Source: Larkinella knui (lineage in GTDB: Bacteria; Bacteroidota; Bacteroidia; Cytophagales; Spirosomataceae). Taken from it: a DNA stretch of 64,000 bases. The first letter of the stretch is position 1. Each line of letters begins with the position of its first letter. Made by a program: the position numbers and the translations under genes. The notes below the pieces were generated by a model. It was not told the origin of the DNA and searched no databases. It saw only the letters and a list, made by a program, of their open reading frames with translations. Below, one piece after another: positions 44,510 to 53,425 of this stretch. The DNA is taken from contig NZ_RQJP01000003.1 in NCBI RefSeq assembly GCF_003858645.1, positions 558,001 to 622,000 of the forward strand, in the 5' to 3' direction.

Positions 44510-44590
44510 ACCGTACCCCCATAAATTATCCATTTTACCAGCTCTCCCTCATGATGGTAACTGAAAGGAGATGACACAAATTAATTGTTA

Positions 44591-44633
44591 AAAAATGAGT
44601 GCAATTCGCGACTAACGAATTGCACTCATTTTT
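44591..44633. terminator. Long hairpin terminator after the NmrA-type gene
   Basis: An 18-bp perfect stem (44591-44608 with 44616-44633) with a 7-nt loop starts with A-run and ends with T-run, so it could stop transcription from both sides. It lies 81 bp after the reductase stop. The rest of the 394-bp gap to 44904 shows no other feature. Confidence 0.9.
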
Positions 44634-44903
44634 TTATATGTTTATTATTTCGGAGGCTTAGGTCATAGCTGGGTTTTCAAACGTCCTTATGAAGACGCGA
44701 ATTCACATCGTCTCAAATGGGAGCGTTTTTGGGGATTGTGCACCACTCGACTTAACGACTTTACTGAGTAGTCTTATTTCTTGGCTGAGTCGTGCCCTAC
44801 CTGTTAATATTGCCGAATTTCAGGCACCATAATCCGACTTTTGGATACGTTTGTCAATAGGAGTGTCGCCAATTTTGTGCAAATTATCATTAACAGCACA
44901 AAC

Positions 44904-45701
44904 ATGAAAACAGCATTAATTACCGGCGCTTCAGGTGGTATTGGAGAAGCCCTTGCCAGTAAGTTAGCCAGTAGAAAGCATAACCTGGTTTTGATCGCCA
45001 GAAACGAAGAAAAACTAGCCCAACTTTGTCAACAGCTTTCTACCCAATTCGGAATTCAGGCTCAATACATTGTGGCTGATTTAGCCAAGCCCGAAGCCGC
45101 CCAGCAAATTTTTCGGGAAACTCAAACGCGTAATCTGGAAATTGAAACCCTGATCAATAATGCAGGCATCGGTTCTGGAGGTGAATTTTCTGCACTGCCC
45201 TTACAGGGAGAGCTAGCCATGTTGCAGCTAAACAATAGCTCCTTGGTGGCTATGACGCATTACTTTTTGCCTCAAATGCAAAAAAGAAAAAGTGGTACCG
45301 TTATCAATGTAGCCTCAATGGCGGCTTTCATGCCAGTTCCCTATATGGCCGTTTATGCCGCCAGCAAAGTTTTTGTCCGTTCTTTCACCGAAGCGATTAC
45401 CCAAGAATGCAAGCCGCACAACATTCATGTCATGTTACTTTGCCCAGGCCTGACAAAGACCAATTTTAACCAGGCCGCAGGAATCGAAAACCAAAAAGGA
45501 AAAGCATTGACTGAGGGGGCCAGTCTACAAACACCGGACCAAGTAGCGGATGAGCTCATGAACGGATTGGAACAAAAGAAACATGTTGTTATTTCAGGAG
45601 GCTCCAACCGAATGGGAGCAAAACTGACGGCATTAATCCCCAATTCACTAATTGCCAAACGAATGGCTGCTTCTTATCGCCAAAAAATGACTGATTATTA
45701 A
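44904..45701 (+). CDS. SDR family oxidoreductase
   Basis: This 265-residue short-chain dehydrogenase has the classical TGASGGIG nucleotide motif at residues 7-14, NNAG in ETLINNAGIGSGG, a catalytic serine in VINVASMAAFM and the active-site YAASK. It is a classical SDR of the DltE/YqjQ-like type. Start is the ATG at 44904 (MKTALITGASGG); a frame open further upstream is AT-rich and not protein-like. The AraC-type regulator starts 14 bp after its stop, so the two are one operon. The substrate is unknown. Confidence 0.95.
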   Translation: MKTALITGASGGIGEALASKLASRKHNLVLIARNEEKLAQLCQQLSTQFGIQAQYIVADLAKPEAAQQIFRETQTRNLEIETLINNAGIGSGGEFSALPLQGELAMLQLNNSSLVAMTHYFLPQMQKRKSGTVINVASMAAFMPVPYMAVYAASKVFVRSFTEAITQECKPHNIHVMLLCPGLTKTNFNQAAGIENQKGKALTEGASLQTPDQVADELMNGLEQKKHVVISGGSNRMGAKLTALIPNSLIAKRMAASYRQKMTDY

Positions 45702-45715
45702 TTAAGTTTGTCAGC

Positions 45716-46633
45716 ATGAAAAAAGAGGAAATGCAAACGGTAGTTGTCGAAACCGTTAGCCAACAGCATCAACTGATCGGGCTTGGTAAGCCTAAACATC
45801 CATTAGTGAGCTTGTTCCGCTTTGACCAGGTACCCCAAGCCGTACTAAACCAGAAGGTGAAATTCATTTCTCATTTGTATCAGATAACGCTGAAGAGAGA
45901 CTGCCCTTGCAAAGTGCACTATGGTCAAACACCTTATGATTTCGATGAAGGCCTCATGTCTTTCTTCGCCCCGAATCAAGTACAACTTATTGAACCAGGC
46001 GCTTGGCAACCCCAATCAGGGTGGTGTCTGCTGATTCATCCTGATTTTATTCGAGGCCATCCCTTGCAGCAAAAGATTAAACAGTACGGTTACTTTGGCT
46101 ATGCGCTGAATGAAGCCTTGGTCTTGTCGGAGGACGAGGAAACGATGATCGAAGCGATCCTGCTTCAACTGGTACAGGAAATTAAGCTACCCATTGATCA
46201 TTTCAGTCAGGACATTACCCTGGCCAACATCGATTTGTTATTAGCCTACTGCCATCGGTATTATACCAGGCAATTCATAGTACGTAAGCCCCTGAGTACT
46301 TCCTTGATCCAAAAAGTTGAGGGCCTTTTGGCAAGCTATTTTGAACATACGGCTCAGACAATAGGCTTGCCTACCCCCAGCTCACTAGCTGCTCAACTGA
46401 ACGTATCGCCCAAATACTTAAGTGACTGTTTAAAGAACCAGTCCGGACGAACGACCCAGCAGTTGATTCATGACAAACTGGTTGAACAGGCCAAAGACAT
46501 TTTGGCCACCACCGACCTGACGGTGGCTGAAATTGCCTATCGATTGGGCTTTGAGTTTTCTCAGTCGTTGAGCAAATTATTTAAAAGCAAAACTCACCAA
46601 ACTCCCACTGAATACCGGCGGTCCTTTAATTAA
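45716..46633 (+). CDS. AraC family transcriptional regulator
   Basis: This 305-residue protein has an N-terminal cupin-like sensing domain (about 20-160, LYQITLKRDCPCKVHYGQ, FFAPNQVQLIEPG). The C-terminal AraC/XylS double helix-turn-helix (about 200-305) contains PTPSSLAAQLNVSPKYLSDC and LTVAEIAYRLGFEFSQSLSK. It is co-transcribed with the SDR gene upstream and probably controls it. The inducer cannot be inferred. Confidence 0.94.
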   Translation: MKKEEMQTVVVETVSQQHQLIGLGKPKHPLVSLFRFDQVPQAVLNQKVKFISHLYQITLKRDCPCKVHYGQTPYDFDEGLMSFFAPNQVQLIEPGAWQPQSGWCLLIHPDFIRGHPLQQKIKQYGYFGYALNEALVLSEDEETMIEAILLQLVQEIKLPIDHFSQDITLANIDLLLAYCHRYYTRQFIVRKPLSTSLIQKVEGLLASYFEHTAQTIGLPTPSSLAAQLNVSPKYLSDCLKNQSGRTTQQLIHDKLVEQAKDILATTDLTVAEIAYRLGFEFSQSLSKLFKSKTHQTPTEYRRSFN

Positions 46634-47083
46634 GGCTAACCCAATACAGACCCGCTTCGCTTGTCAATCAGATTGCCAGGCTGCGCCAGCTGTATCCGAT
46701 CCCGATCCTTAAGTGCTACATGTGTGCCACACCAAGGTACAGTGTTTCATCAAACGCCCGTGGCTGCGGCCCGCCCGTTTTCCTATGCTATTAATTACCC
46801 TAACACCAAGCCCTTCTTCGCTTCATCCACCAGGCTCAAATTGGCATTCGCCGGGCGGCCCCGTCACGAATCTATGTAGCATTTTCAGCATCACATATGA
46901 GTTCGCGAATTGGAGACTTAAGAATCAACCAAGATGAAGGAGGCCCGGTTCTTTTTGTTTCAACTGGGATGCCTGCCACTACTGACGGTGCGGATCATGC
47001 TGCTATAGTTGGTGTTCGGTTATCCATAGCGTCCCCCGTTTACCAGAGCGACTCCTTAAACTAACTATAAACTATATTGCCTG
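46634..47083. other. Intergenic region with relic sequence
   Basis: No intact gene is seen in these 450 bp. Short overlapping frames in several phases, rich in Arg, Cys and Pro, and the repeat copy at 46841 suggest a decayed mobile element. The promoter of the Crp-like gene is probably within the last 60 bp. Confidence 0.5.
46841..46911 (+). repeat. Interspersed repeat family 2, partial copy
   Basis: It shares CGCCGGGCGGCC, CACGAATC, CATTTTCAGCATC and TGAGTTCG, in this order, with the longer copy at 54893. The 3' half of the repeat is missing. Confidence 0.55.
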
Positions 47084-47659
47084 ATGGAATTCCTAATCGA
47101 CAGAATCAACCAAATCATCAGCCTTTCGGAGCAGGAAGCGCAATTACTAAAACAGCTCTTCACGGAAAAGAGGATCAAAAAGGGGGAGCACTTTTTGCGG
47201 GAAGGCCAGGTATGCCATTCGGTTGCCCTAATCAGCGTTGGATTGGTTCGGTATTATATCAATGAGGATGGCCAGGAGGGCACCTATTATTTCAGCCGGG
47301 AGGGCGATTTTGTCTGCGATTATGAAAGCTTCCTGCCTCAGACACCATCCAGCAAAAATATTCAGGCCCTGGAGGACACCTCACTTTATGTTGTGAGCTA
47401 TGCGGGTCTGCAACAACTTTATCAAAGCGTGAAGCAGGGGGAGCGCCTGGGCCGACTGGGTATCGAACAGGTTTTCGTCACGGTTCTCCAGCAACTAGCC
47501 TCATTTTACAAGGATTCGCCCGAGGTGCGTTACCAGCGTTTCCTGCACACATTTGCAGCCATCAGTCAGCGGGTATCCCAGTATTACATTGCCTCCTATG
47601 TCGGCATTAAACCCCAATCCTTATCCCGGATTCGGAAAAGACAAACCCACCCGCATTAA
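47084..47659 (+). CDS. Crp/Fnr-like transcriptional regulator
   Basis: This 191-residue regulator has a cyclic-nucleotide-binding-like beta-barrel (about 15-125, KKGEHFLREGQVCHSVALIS and YYFSREGDFVCDYESFL) and a short C-terminal helix-turn-helix (RVSQYYIASYVGIKPQSLSR). The C-terminal domain lacks the wing of canonical Crp and ends ten residues after the recognition helix, as in the common Bacteroidota subgroup. No Fnr-type cysteine cluster is present. The DUF4267 gene follows in the same direction 65 bp later and is its likely target. Confidence 0.93.
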   Translation: MEFLIDRINQIISLSEQEAQLLKQLFTEKRIKKGEHFLREGQVCHSVALISVGLVRYYINEDGQEGTYYFSREGDFVCDYESFLPQTPSSKNIQALEDTSLYVVSYAGLQQLYQSVKQGERLGRLGIEQVFVTVLQQLASFYKDSPEVRYQRFLHTFAAISQRVSQYYIASYVGIKPQSLSRIRKRQTHPH

Positions 47660-47724
47660 TTAACCTGGGTGAATGAATAAAAAAAGTAGCCGGGCGACAT
47701 TTGCTTAACAAATCAGATAAGCAA

Positions 47725-48141
47725 ATGAAAACACAACCAATCCAGTACTGGGGGCCCCGTTCGGTCTCGTACTGGCTGACGGCACTCGCTGCGGTGGGTA
47801 TTATTTTCCTGGGTTTGCGGTTTATAGTGGCCCCTGCCGCTGGTGCCGAAGGGTTCGGCATTCCGCTCGCCCCTACCAGGGAGGCCATGGCTTATGGCTG
47901 GATCAAAGGCATCCGGGATCTCTTTTCGGGGGTGGTGGTGCTCCTGTTCCTGATCCCACGGAAGCTCCAGGCAACGACCTTCGCCTTTGGCGCAGCCATC
48001 ATTATTCCCCTGTCCGATTGTCTTACCATCCTGGCTGTCAACGGCACGCAGGATGTGACGCATTGGCTGATTCATGGGGGTACGGCTGGGTATATGATGA
48101 TCACAACTTTCTTTTTAGTGCGGGCAGAACCTAAAAAGTAA
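47725..48141 (+). CDS. DUF4267 family small membrane protein
   Basis: This 138-residue protein has four predicted transmembrane helices (YWLTALAAVGIIFLGLRFIV, LFSGVVVLLFLIP, TFAFGAAIIIPLSDCLTIL and HGGTAGYMMITTFFLV). The motif GFGIPLAP followed by YGWIKGIRDLFSG is typical of DUF4267. ATG at 47725 (MKTQPIQYWG) is preferred over a TTG eight codons upstream. Function is unknown. It lies between a Crp-like regulator and a cupin, all in one direction. Confidence 0.85.
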   Translation: MKTQPIQYWGPRSVSYWLTALAAVGIIFLGLRFIVAPAAGAEGFGIPLAPTREAMAYGWIKGIRDLFSGVVVLLFLIPRKLQATTFAFGAAIIIPLSDCLTILAVNGTQDVTHWLIHGGTAGYMMITTFFLVRAEPKK

Positions 48142-48282
48142 ACTCGGGTAGCGGATTAATAGCCTTTTTCCACAAAGTGAACCCACGCCGGATCTTCCTT
48201 ACTGGTTTCCGGCCGTGGTACCACCCAATTGCCCGTATTTCTACACCATTTCCTGCATTTCGTTAGTCAAAAATTTATCCGT

Positions 48283-48780
48283 ATGGAAACTAAAAATCAT
48301 CCGTTAACCCGTGATCCGAAAGAGGGAAAGACGGTTTCAGTGGTGGGTGCCACGTATCGGATCCTGGTATCTGGGGACGACACCCAGGGGGCTTTTGCCA
48401 CGATTGATATGATTGTCCCCCCCGGCGGTGGTCCAGGCCCTCATGCGCATGCTGCTTTCGCCGAGACATTTTATGTCATCGACGGCGAAATTGAGGTCAA
48501 ATCAGAGGCAGGCCGTTATGTGGCCCGGAAGGGGTCCTTTATCCATATTCCCAAAGGCGGTATGGTTCATGGCTTCAAAAATAAGACCGGCGAAATGGCG
48601 CACCTGCTGTGTACCGTCGTTCCCGCTGGCCTGGAAAAATTTTTCGAGGAGATTGGCCAACCGGTTGAGTATGGGCAGTTCCTGCCCGCTCCACCGATGG
48701 ATCAAGCCGATGTCAAAAAGTTGCAGGAAATAGCGGGCCGTTACGGTCAGCAAGTATTTCCGCCCGATTACCTGGATTAA
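48283..48780 (+). CDS. Cupin domain protein
   Basis: This 165-residue cytoplasmic protein has a single RmlC-like cupin. Motif 1 is GPGPHAHAAFAETFYVIDGE, with the two His and the Glu that bind metal. Motif 2 is FIHIPKGGMVHGFKNKTGE, with the third His. Start is the ATG at 48283 (METKNHPLTRDP); a frame open further upstream is not protein-like. Quercetin-dioxygenase-like or binding-only roles are both possible. It could be part of the unit with the DUF4267 gene upstream. Confidence 0.9.
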   Translation: METKNHPLTRDPKEGKTVSVVGATYRILVSGDDTQGAFATIDMIVPPGGGPGPHAHAAFAETFYVIDGEIEVKSEAGRYVARKGSFIHIPKGGMVHGFKNKTGEMAHLLCTVVPAGLEKFFEEIGQPVEYGQFLPAPPMDQADVKKLQEIAGRYGQQVFPPDYLD

Positions 48781-48879
48781 TCGCTATCCCCGAGGAAGAG
48801 GGCTTCCTGCCTTCAGTGAGACTTGCTACATTCCAGACCAGATTTTAGGGCCAGACTAGCAAGACCTTTGGACAAAATT

Positions 48880-48965
48880 AATAGCTTATTGAACCGTTCA
48901 TTTCTCATAACAGAGGAGCTAAGCTGGGGTCAGGATATCTGTTCAGAAAATGAGTATCGATCGCC
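48880..48965 (+). repeat. Interspersed repeat family 1, copy C
   Basis: The blocks AATAGCTTATTGAACCGTTC, TTTCTCATAACAGAGGAGCT, TGGGGTCAGGATATC and GTTCAGAAAATGAGTA match the family in order. It lies about 100 bp after the cupin stop codon, on the same strand. Confidence 0.6.
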
Positions 48966-49446
48966 ACTTTTAATGCGAGCAAATACCGCATTATTCATCT
49001 CTAAAATGATCGTATTGTGAATAGGAGCACAAACAAAGCTCAGTATTATCGACCTGTTCACTGGTAAACGTTGGCCTGGATTAGATCAAGAAGAAAGCAC
49101 AAATCAGTCTTCAAAAAACGGAGAGAAATCGCAGAATAGCCCGCAAAAAGGCTACTATTCCTGTTTCTGTAAAAAATCCCTCTAAGAAGATGTTGGGAAA
49201 TATTATTTGGTTATTTTGCTAATCGGTTCAACATCAAGGCACAATTAGCCCACAATATAAAGGTAAGAAGGCACCCTTTTTTTTACCTACTTATAAATTC
49301 CCCAACAACCTCTAAGAATCCCTGCGTTATTATTTAAGAAGTTCCCAAAAATGAATGCTCCTCAGGAAAATTGCACGGCGGGGAACCGCACGGCGATGCG
49401 GGTGCCAAAGCCAGGGGAGAAGGAAACCGGCTCCGGAATAATATTT

Positions 49447-49515
49447 ATACCTTTTTGGCCCTATCATTCTCAACACAAAAATGGGGCTCTTGGGAGCCTG
49501 AAAAAGCGCTACTCT
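49447..49515 (+). repeat. Interspersed repeat family 1, copy D (diverged)
   Basis: ATACCTTTTTGGCCCTATCA, TTCTCAACAC, AAATGGGGCTC and TTGGGAGCCTGAAAAAG correspond to copy F. The 3' half is weaker than in the other copies. Confidence 0.5.
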
Positions 49516-49606
49516 GGCGATCCCCCCAAAGCTTAAAAGAGCGGGCTTGGAATCGCAACGCTATTTATCCCACGGCTTTCCAGGCGTGAGGACGTACGTC
49601 TCTTGT

Positions 49607-50023
49607 TTAGGCCAGGGCCTTTTCACGGGCAAGCCGTTGGTACTTCTCAATGGCCGCGTCTTTGCCCGACTGAAGTTCTTCCAGCAAGCCAAGGTCGACG
49701 GCGGTCGGGCAATGCTTGGTTCCCCACAGAATAAGTGCAATAATAATGGGGACGGTATCGACACCTTTTTCTGTCAGACGGTAGGTGAACTTCGATTTCT
49801 TGTCGGCGGCCACAGCCTTGGTTAAGATGCCTTGCGACTCCAGGACCGCCAGGCGGTCGGCCAGAACGTTGGTCGCCATTTTTTCAGCCGACTGCAGGAA
49901 TTGCCCATACGTAGACTTCCCCGCGAATACCATGTCCCGGAGAATGAGCAGAGTCCATTTGTCTCCCAGCACGTCGAGTGATGTGCTGACGGGGCAAGTG
50001 GAACGCTGTTTTACCTCTTTCAT
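49607..50023 (-). CDS. HxlR-type winged-helix transcriptional regulator
   Basis: This 138-residue regulator has the HxlR domain (DVLGDKWTLLILRDMVFAGK, KMATNVLADRLAVLESQGIL). Cys10 in QRSTCPVS is in the redox-sensing position. The C-terminus extends past the domain by about 25 residues in a charged helix. Start is the ATG at 50023 (MKEVKQRSTCP); 11 codons further upstream run into the operator. It is divergent from the reductase at 50125 and is a paralog of the regulator at 43135. Confidence 0.93.
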   Translation of the reverse strand: MKEVKQRSTCPVSTSLDVLGDKWTLLILRDMVFAGKSTYGQFLQSAEKMATNVLADRLAVLESQGILTKAVAADKKSKFTYRLTEKGVDTVPIIIALILWGTKHCPTAVDLGLLEELQSGKDAAIEKYQRLAREKALA

Positions 50024-50041
50024 AAAAAGTGATTTATTTTT

Positions 50042-50058
50042 ACTTGCTTTTTGCAAGT
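50042..50058. promoter_or_regulatory. HxlR operator 1
   Basis: ACTTGC, 5 nt (TTTTT), GCAAGT forms a perfect 6-bp palindrome. It is 18 bp upstream of the HxlR start and would cover the -33 area of the promoter for the reductase. Confidence 0.8.
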
Positions 50059-50076
50059 ATTTTATTCTACCTTTAC

Positions 50077-50093
50077 ACTTGCAAATCGCAAGT
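50077..50093. promoter_or_regulatory. HxlR operator 2
   Basis: It has the same arms as operator 1 (ACTTGC, 5 nt AAATC, GCAAGT), centred 35 bp away. It follows directly on TACCTTTA (50068-50075), a near match to the -7 box TAnnTTTG, so it would sit on the transcription start of the reductase gene. A further half-like CAAGT follows at 50101. Confidence 0.8.
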
Positions 50094-50124
50094 AAATATA
50101 CAAGTATTTTTATTTCTTTTTAAC

Positions 50125-50988
50125 ATGATTCTAGTAACGGGAGCTACCGGTGGGTTAGGCCACCAAACCATCGACTTTTTGCTCACTACCACCCCGGCCA
50201 CCGAAATTGCCGCGCTGGTGCGCGACGTCAGCAAAGCCACGGACCTTTTGCAGCAGGGTGTTGACGTCCGGCAAGCCGACTACTTTGACTACTCCGCGCT
50301 GGTGCAAGCCTTTCGGGGCGTCGATAAGGTGCTGCTGGTTTCCGCCGTGGCCTTTACCGACCGGGTGCGCCAGCACCGGAACGTCATTGATGCCGCTACG
50401 GAAGCCGGGGTGAAGCATCTTTTTTACACCAGCATCCAGCGCAGCACAAATTTTGTGCTGCAGGAGGTCACCGAAAGCGACCTGGCCACGGAAGCCCACC
50501 TCAAAGCGTCCGGGCTGGTATACACCATTCTTAAAAACGGCTACTACTTTGAAGGCCTTGCGCACCTGATTGGAAGCGAGGTGCCGGACACGGAGATCCT
50601 TTTCCCGGCGGGGGAAGGCAAGATCGCTTTCGTCAAGCGGACCGAACTGGCCGCTGCCACGGCTGCCCTGCTGACCAGCGAAGGGCATGACAACCAGGAG
50701 TATACCCTGTCAGGAAGCGAAGCCTATTCGTTTCACGACATCGCCCGGGAATTCTCTGCGTTGGCGGGCCGGCCCATCGCTTACCAAAGCAGCGAGCTGG
50801 CGCCCTACATCGCGCAGAAAGTAGCCGCCGGCTTCCCTGAAGTCGTCGCCAACTTCCTGGCCCAGTGGGGTGCCGCCACAAAACACGGCATGCTGGCCGG
50901 GACGAACGATACCGTCGAGCGTCTGCTGGGCCACAAGCCAACTTCGCTGCGGGAGTACCTGAAAACGGCTTACTTCCCGGTTAGCTGA
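50125..50988 (+). CDS. NmrA-type NAD(P)-binding oxidoreductase (quinone reductase-like)
   Basis: This 287-residue protein starts with MILVTGATGGLGHQ and has the same fold and motifs as the gene at 43625: VDKVLLVSAVAFTDRVRQHR, HLFYTSIQRSTN and YTILKNGYYFEGL. GEGKIAFVKRTELAAATAAL matches the corresponding segment of the paralog. Start is the ATG at 50125; a frame open further upstream only crosses the operators. Two operators of the divergent HxlR regulator surround its promoter, so tight repression is expected. It probably reduces quinones or similar electrophiles. Confidence 0.92.
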   Translation: MILVTGATGGLGHQTIDFLLTTTPATEIAALVRDVSKATDLLQQGVDVRQADYFDYSALVQAFRGVDKVLLVSAVAFTDRVRQHRNVIDAATEAGVKHLFYTSIQRSTNFVLQEVTESDLATEAHLKASGLVYTILKNGYYFEGLAHLIGSEVPDTEILFPAGEGKIAFVKRTELAAATAALLTSEGHDNQEYTLSGSEAYSFHDIAREFSALAGRPIAYQSSELAPYIAQKVAAGFPEVVANFLAQWGAATKHGMLAGTNDTVERLLGHKPTSLREYLKTAYFPVS

Positions 50989-51493
50989 CTGCTTGTAGCG
51001 GCCGATACCCCATGCCTCAATTCATCGGCAAGTGACTTCCCAGAGGAGCTCACTTGCTTGATGGTAGTCTGGCCAGCCCCGGTTGTTTCCCGCTTTCTGG
51101 CAAGCGAATTCGCCCCTCCTTCAAGACCCTACCAGGCCCTGGATCTGAAGCTGAGTCCAGGTGATGTGCCCCGTCAGGAGCCCAAGTAGCACAGGCAGCC
51201 AGTAGATTACACGAAGCGTCGGTACAAAAAAGGTGCTGATTGGCCGGTTGATCAAGTTACTAATTGTTAATCGATTGGCCAATTTAAATCGTTTCTCCTG
51301 ACGTGCGCACCGTCGGCCCGGAGCCACGAGCGGTTTAATTAGTCACTTACAGACGGCCCTTATTGGTAGGTTAAGACCAGTAGTTTTCGAGCGCTTCTTC
51401 ACTGGCAGACTATTGAATCTCAGATTGCCAGTTGGAAAGTTTTAGGTTATGATCAAATCTGCCTACTTTTAGGATGATATCCTGGCTCGTTTA
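50989..51493. other. Intergenic region with a hairpin, no gene assigned
   Basis: The arms GCAAGTGA (51028-51035) and TCACTTGC (51050-51057) form a hairpin 39 bp after the reductase stop, without a T-run. The half-sites look like the HxlR operator in inverted order, so this may be a third binding site or a weak terminator. A 68-codon minus-strand frame (51121-51327) with one hydrophobic stretch is not supported further. Confidence 0.45.
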
Positions 51494-53038
51494 ATGTTTC
51501 CCTCTTTGCCTACTCCATCCGATACGCCCACTATTCTTCCACTGGCTGACGATTTGCCGATTATAGTTTGGGCGACCCGTCCCGATGGCCTTTGTACCTA
51601 CCTGAATCAGCGGTGGTACGAGTATACGGGGCAACTACCAGAAGCCGCATTAGGAATGGGATGGCTACAGGCAGTCCATCCTGAGGACGCCCAGCCATCG
51701 GGTGATATTTTTTTAAAGGCTAATGAGCAGCAAAAGCCCTTCTCGATGGACTACCGCCTGCGGGCCATCGACGGCACCTATCGGTGGATGAAAGATACGG
51801 GTAGGCCCCGCTTTGATACAGATAATACGTTTCTGGGATTCGTCGGATCAGTCGTCGACATTCACGAGTTGAAGAACATGCAGGAGCGCCTGCGGATGGC
51901 CATTGAATCAACGGACCTGGGTACCTGGGATTTTGATCCGCGCAGTGGCGAGTTGATCTGGTCGGATCAATGCAAGGCGCTCTTTGGACTGCCGCCCAAC
52001 GCGGAGATCGATTACTCGGTCTTTTTACAGGGGCTCCATCCTGACGACCGGGATACCACCGACGCCATCGTTCAGTCCGTTCTGCAGCCAGGTAGTTCGG
52101 GGTATTACGATATTGAATACCGGACAGTAGGAATAATGGACGGACAAGTGCGATGGATTCGGGCCAAGGGACAGGCGTTTTTCGATCAAAACGGCCAGGT
52201 TAACCGCTTCATCGGCACCGTCCTGGACACAACTCAAACCAAACTGACCAAGGAGTTACTGGAGCAGCAGGTGGCTCAGCAAACGCATCGGCTCCAACAG
52301 ATCAATGCCGAACTTCAGAACTCCAACAGTAATCTGCAATCATTCGCATACGTCGCAAGTCACGATTTACAGGAGCCCTTACGGAAGATTCAATCGTTTG
52401 GTGATATTCTGAAGGGGCAGTATGCATCGGCCCTGGGAGCAGGCGTCGATTATTTGAATCGCATGCAGCTAGCCGCCGACCGGATGTCGGTTTTGATTCG
52501 GGATCTGCTGGCCTTTTCCCGGCTTTCCTCTCCGCTGGCCGAACCCTCGATTATCGCTCTGGATGACTTACTAAAGTCGGTTTTGGTTGACCTGGAACTG
52601 ACCATCGCCGAAACAGGGGCCTTAATCAGGATCTCTCCTTTACCAACTGTCCAGGGGGATCCCACGCAACTTCGGCAGCTTTTCCAAAATCTGCTGGGCA
52701 ATGCCTTGAAATTTCATCGGCCCGAAGTTCCACCGCTTATCGAGATTAAGGCCTCCTCTGTAACGCATCAAGCGTTACCCGCTGAGGTAAAACCCGTGCG
52801 GGATGCTGCAGGTTATCACCGGGTGGACGTCATCGACAACGGCATCGGATTTGATCAGAAATATGTACAGCGGATCTTCCAGGTTTTTCAGCGCCTGCAC
52901 GGTCGAAGTGAATATTCCGGTACGGGCATTGGGTTAGCCATCTGTGAAAAAGTGGTCGCTAACCATGGGGGTGCTATCACCGTCCGCAGTCGTCCCGGCC
53001 AGGGTGCTGTTTTCCAAGTGTACCTGCCCATTACTTGA
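51494..53038 (+). CDS. PAS domain sensor histidine kinase
   Basis: This 514-residue cytoplasmic kinase has no transmembrane helix. Two PAS/PAC domains (about 15-130, PIIVWATRPDGLCTYLNQRW; about 135-250, GTWDFDPRSGELIWSDQC) are followed by a coiled coil (about 250-285). The HisKA domain carries the phospho-acceptor His290 in YVASHDLQEPLRKI. HATPase_c (about 395-514) has the N box LLGNALKFHRPE, the G1 box DNGIGFD and the G2 box GTGIGLAI. The SHDLQEPLRKI form is typical of phytochrome-like and nutrient or stress kinases of Bacteroidota. No response regulator lies next to it, so the partner is encoded elsewhere. Confidence 0.94.
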   Translation: MFPSLPTPSDTPTILPLADDLPIIVWATRPDGLCTYLNQRWYEYTGQLPEAALGMGWLQAVHPEDAQPSGDIFLKANEQQKPFSMDYRLRAIDGTYRWMKDTGRPRFDTDNTFLGFVGSVVDIHELKNMQERLRMAIESTDLGTWDFDPRSGELIWSDQCKALFGLPPNAEIDYSVFLQGLHPDDRDTTDAIVQSVLQPGSSGYYDIEYRTVGIMDGQVRWIRAKGQAFFDQNGQVNRFIGTVLDTTQTKLTKELLEQQVAQQTHRLQQINAELQNSNSNLQSFAYVASHDLQEPLRKIQSFGDILKGQYASALGAGVDYLNRMQLAADRMSVLIRDLLAFSRLSSPLAEPSIIALDDLLKSVLVDLELTIAETGALIRISPLPTVQGDPTQLRQLFQNLLGNALKFHRPEVPPLIEIKASSVTHQALPAEVKPVRDAAGYHRVDVIDNGIGFDQKYVQRIFQVFQRLHGRSEYSGTGIGLAICEKVVANHGGAITVRSRPGQGAVFQVYLPIT

Positions 53039-53425
53039 TTTTTTCGGTGTGACTCCCAGGCTTTTTATTGGTAATTTGAAAATAAGAGCGAAGCCCAATC
53101 AGCAATTCATAGCTTTTTGGACTATTATTTTTCTCTATAAATAAAGGGCTCATTTTGGGTCAGAATATTAGTTCTGAAACTGTGCGTACTAATTACTTCG
53201 ATACTCAAAAAATAGCATATTGATCGTCTTATAAATGAGGGTTATGGGAGAATCCACAATTTTACTCTAGTTTACCGGGACAGTATTCGACTGATGCTAC
53301 TTAGCAGCTATTTGGAACACAGATAAGCCAATGGCGTAAGCCGGATTATTATACATTAGCAGAATATTTATCGCTATCAGGCAACAGGACTATATTCTTG
53401 GTTACAGTTCACGAGCCCATCAACC
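53039..53425. other. Intergenic region with family 1 copy E
   Basis: These 387 bp contain the repeat at 53080 and the probable promoter of the TlpA-like gene. Nothing else is seen. Confidence 0.55.
53080..53195 (+). repeat. Interspersed repeat family 1, copy E
   Basis: It starts with AAATAAGAGCGAAGCCCAAT and CAGCAATTCATA, identical over 32 nt to copy F. Then follow GCTTTTTGGACTATTATTTT, CTCTATAAAT, GGGCTCATTTTGGGTCAGAA and GTTCTGAAAC. Confidence 0.7.

Larger units (their letters stand above)
48781..49606. other. Long intergenic region with two family 1 repeats
   Basis: This 826-bp gap lies between two genes that converge (cupin and HxlR). It contains repeat copies C and D. Short frames around 49351-49589 have no protein-like composition. 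I see no RNA gene or intact mobile element. Confidence 0.55.

Noticed and set aside
49351-49589. Overlapping plus-strand frames of 61 and 72 codons
   Set aside because: They cross repeat copy D, overlap each other in different frames and have no protein-like composition.
51121-51327. A 68-codon minus-strand frame with one hydrophobic stretch
   Set aside because: It could be a small membrane protein, but the N-terminus is highly basic and unlike a normal leader, and nothing else supports it.
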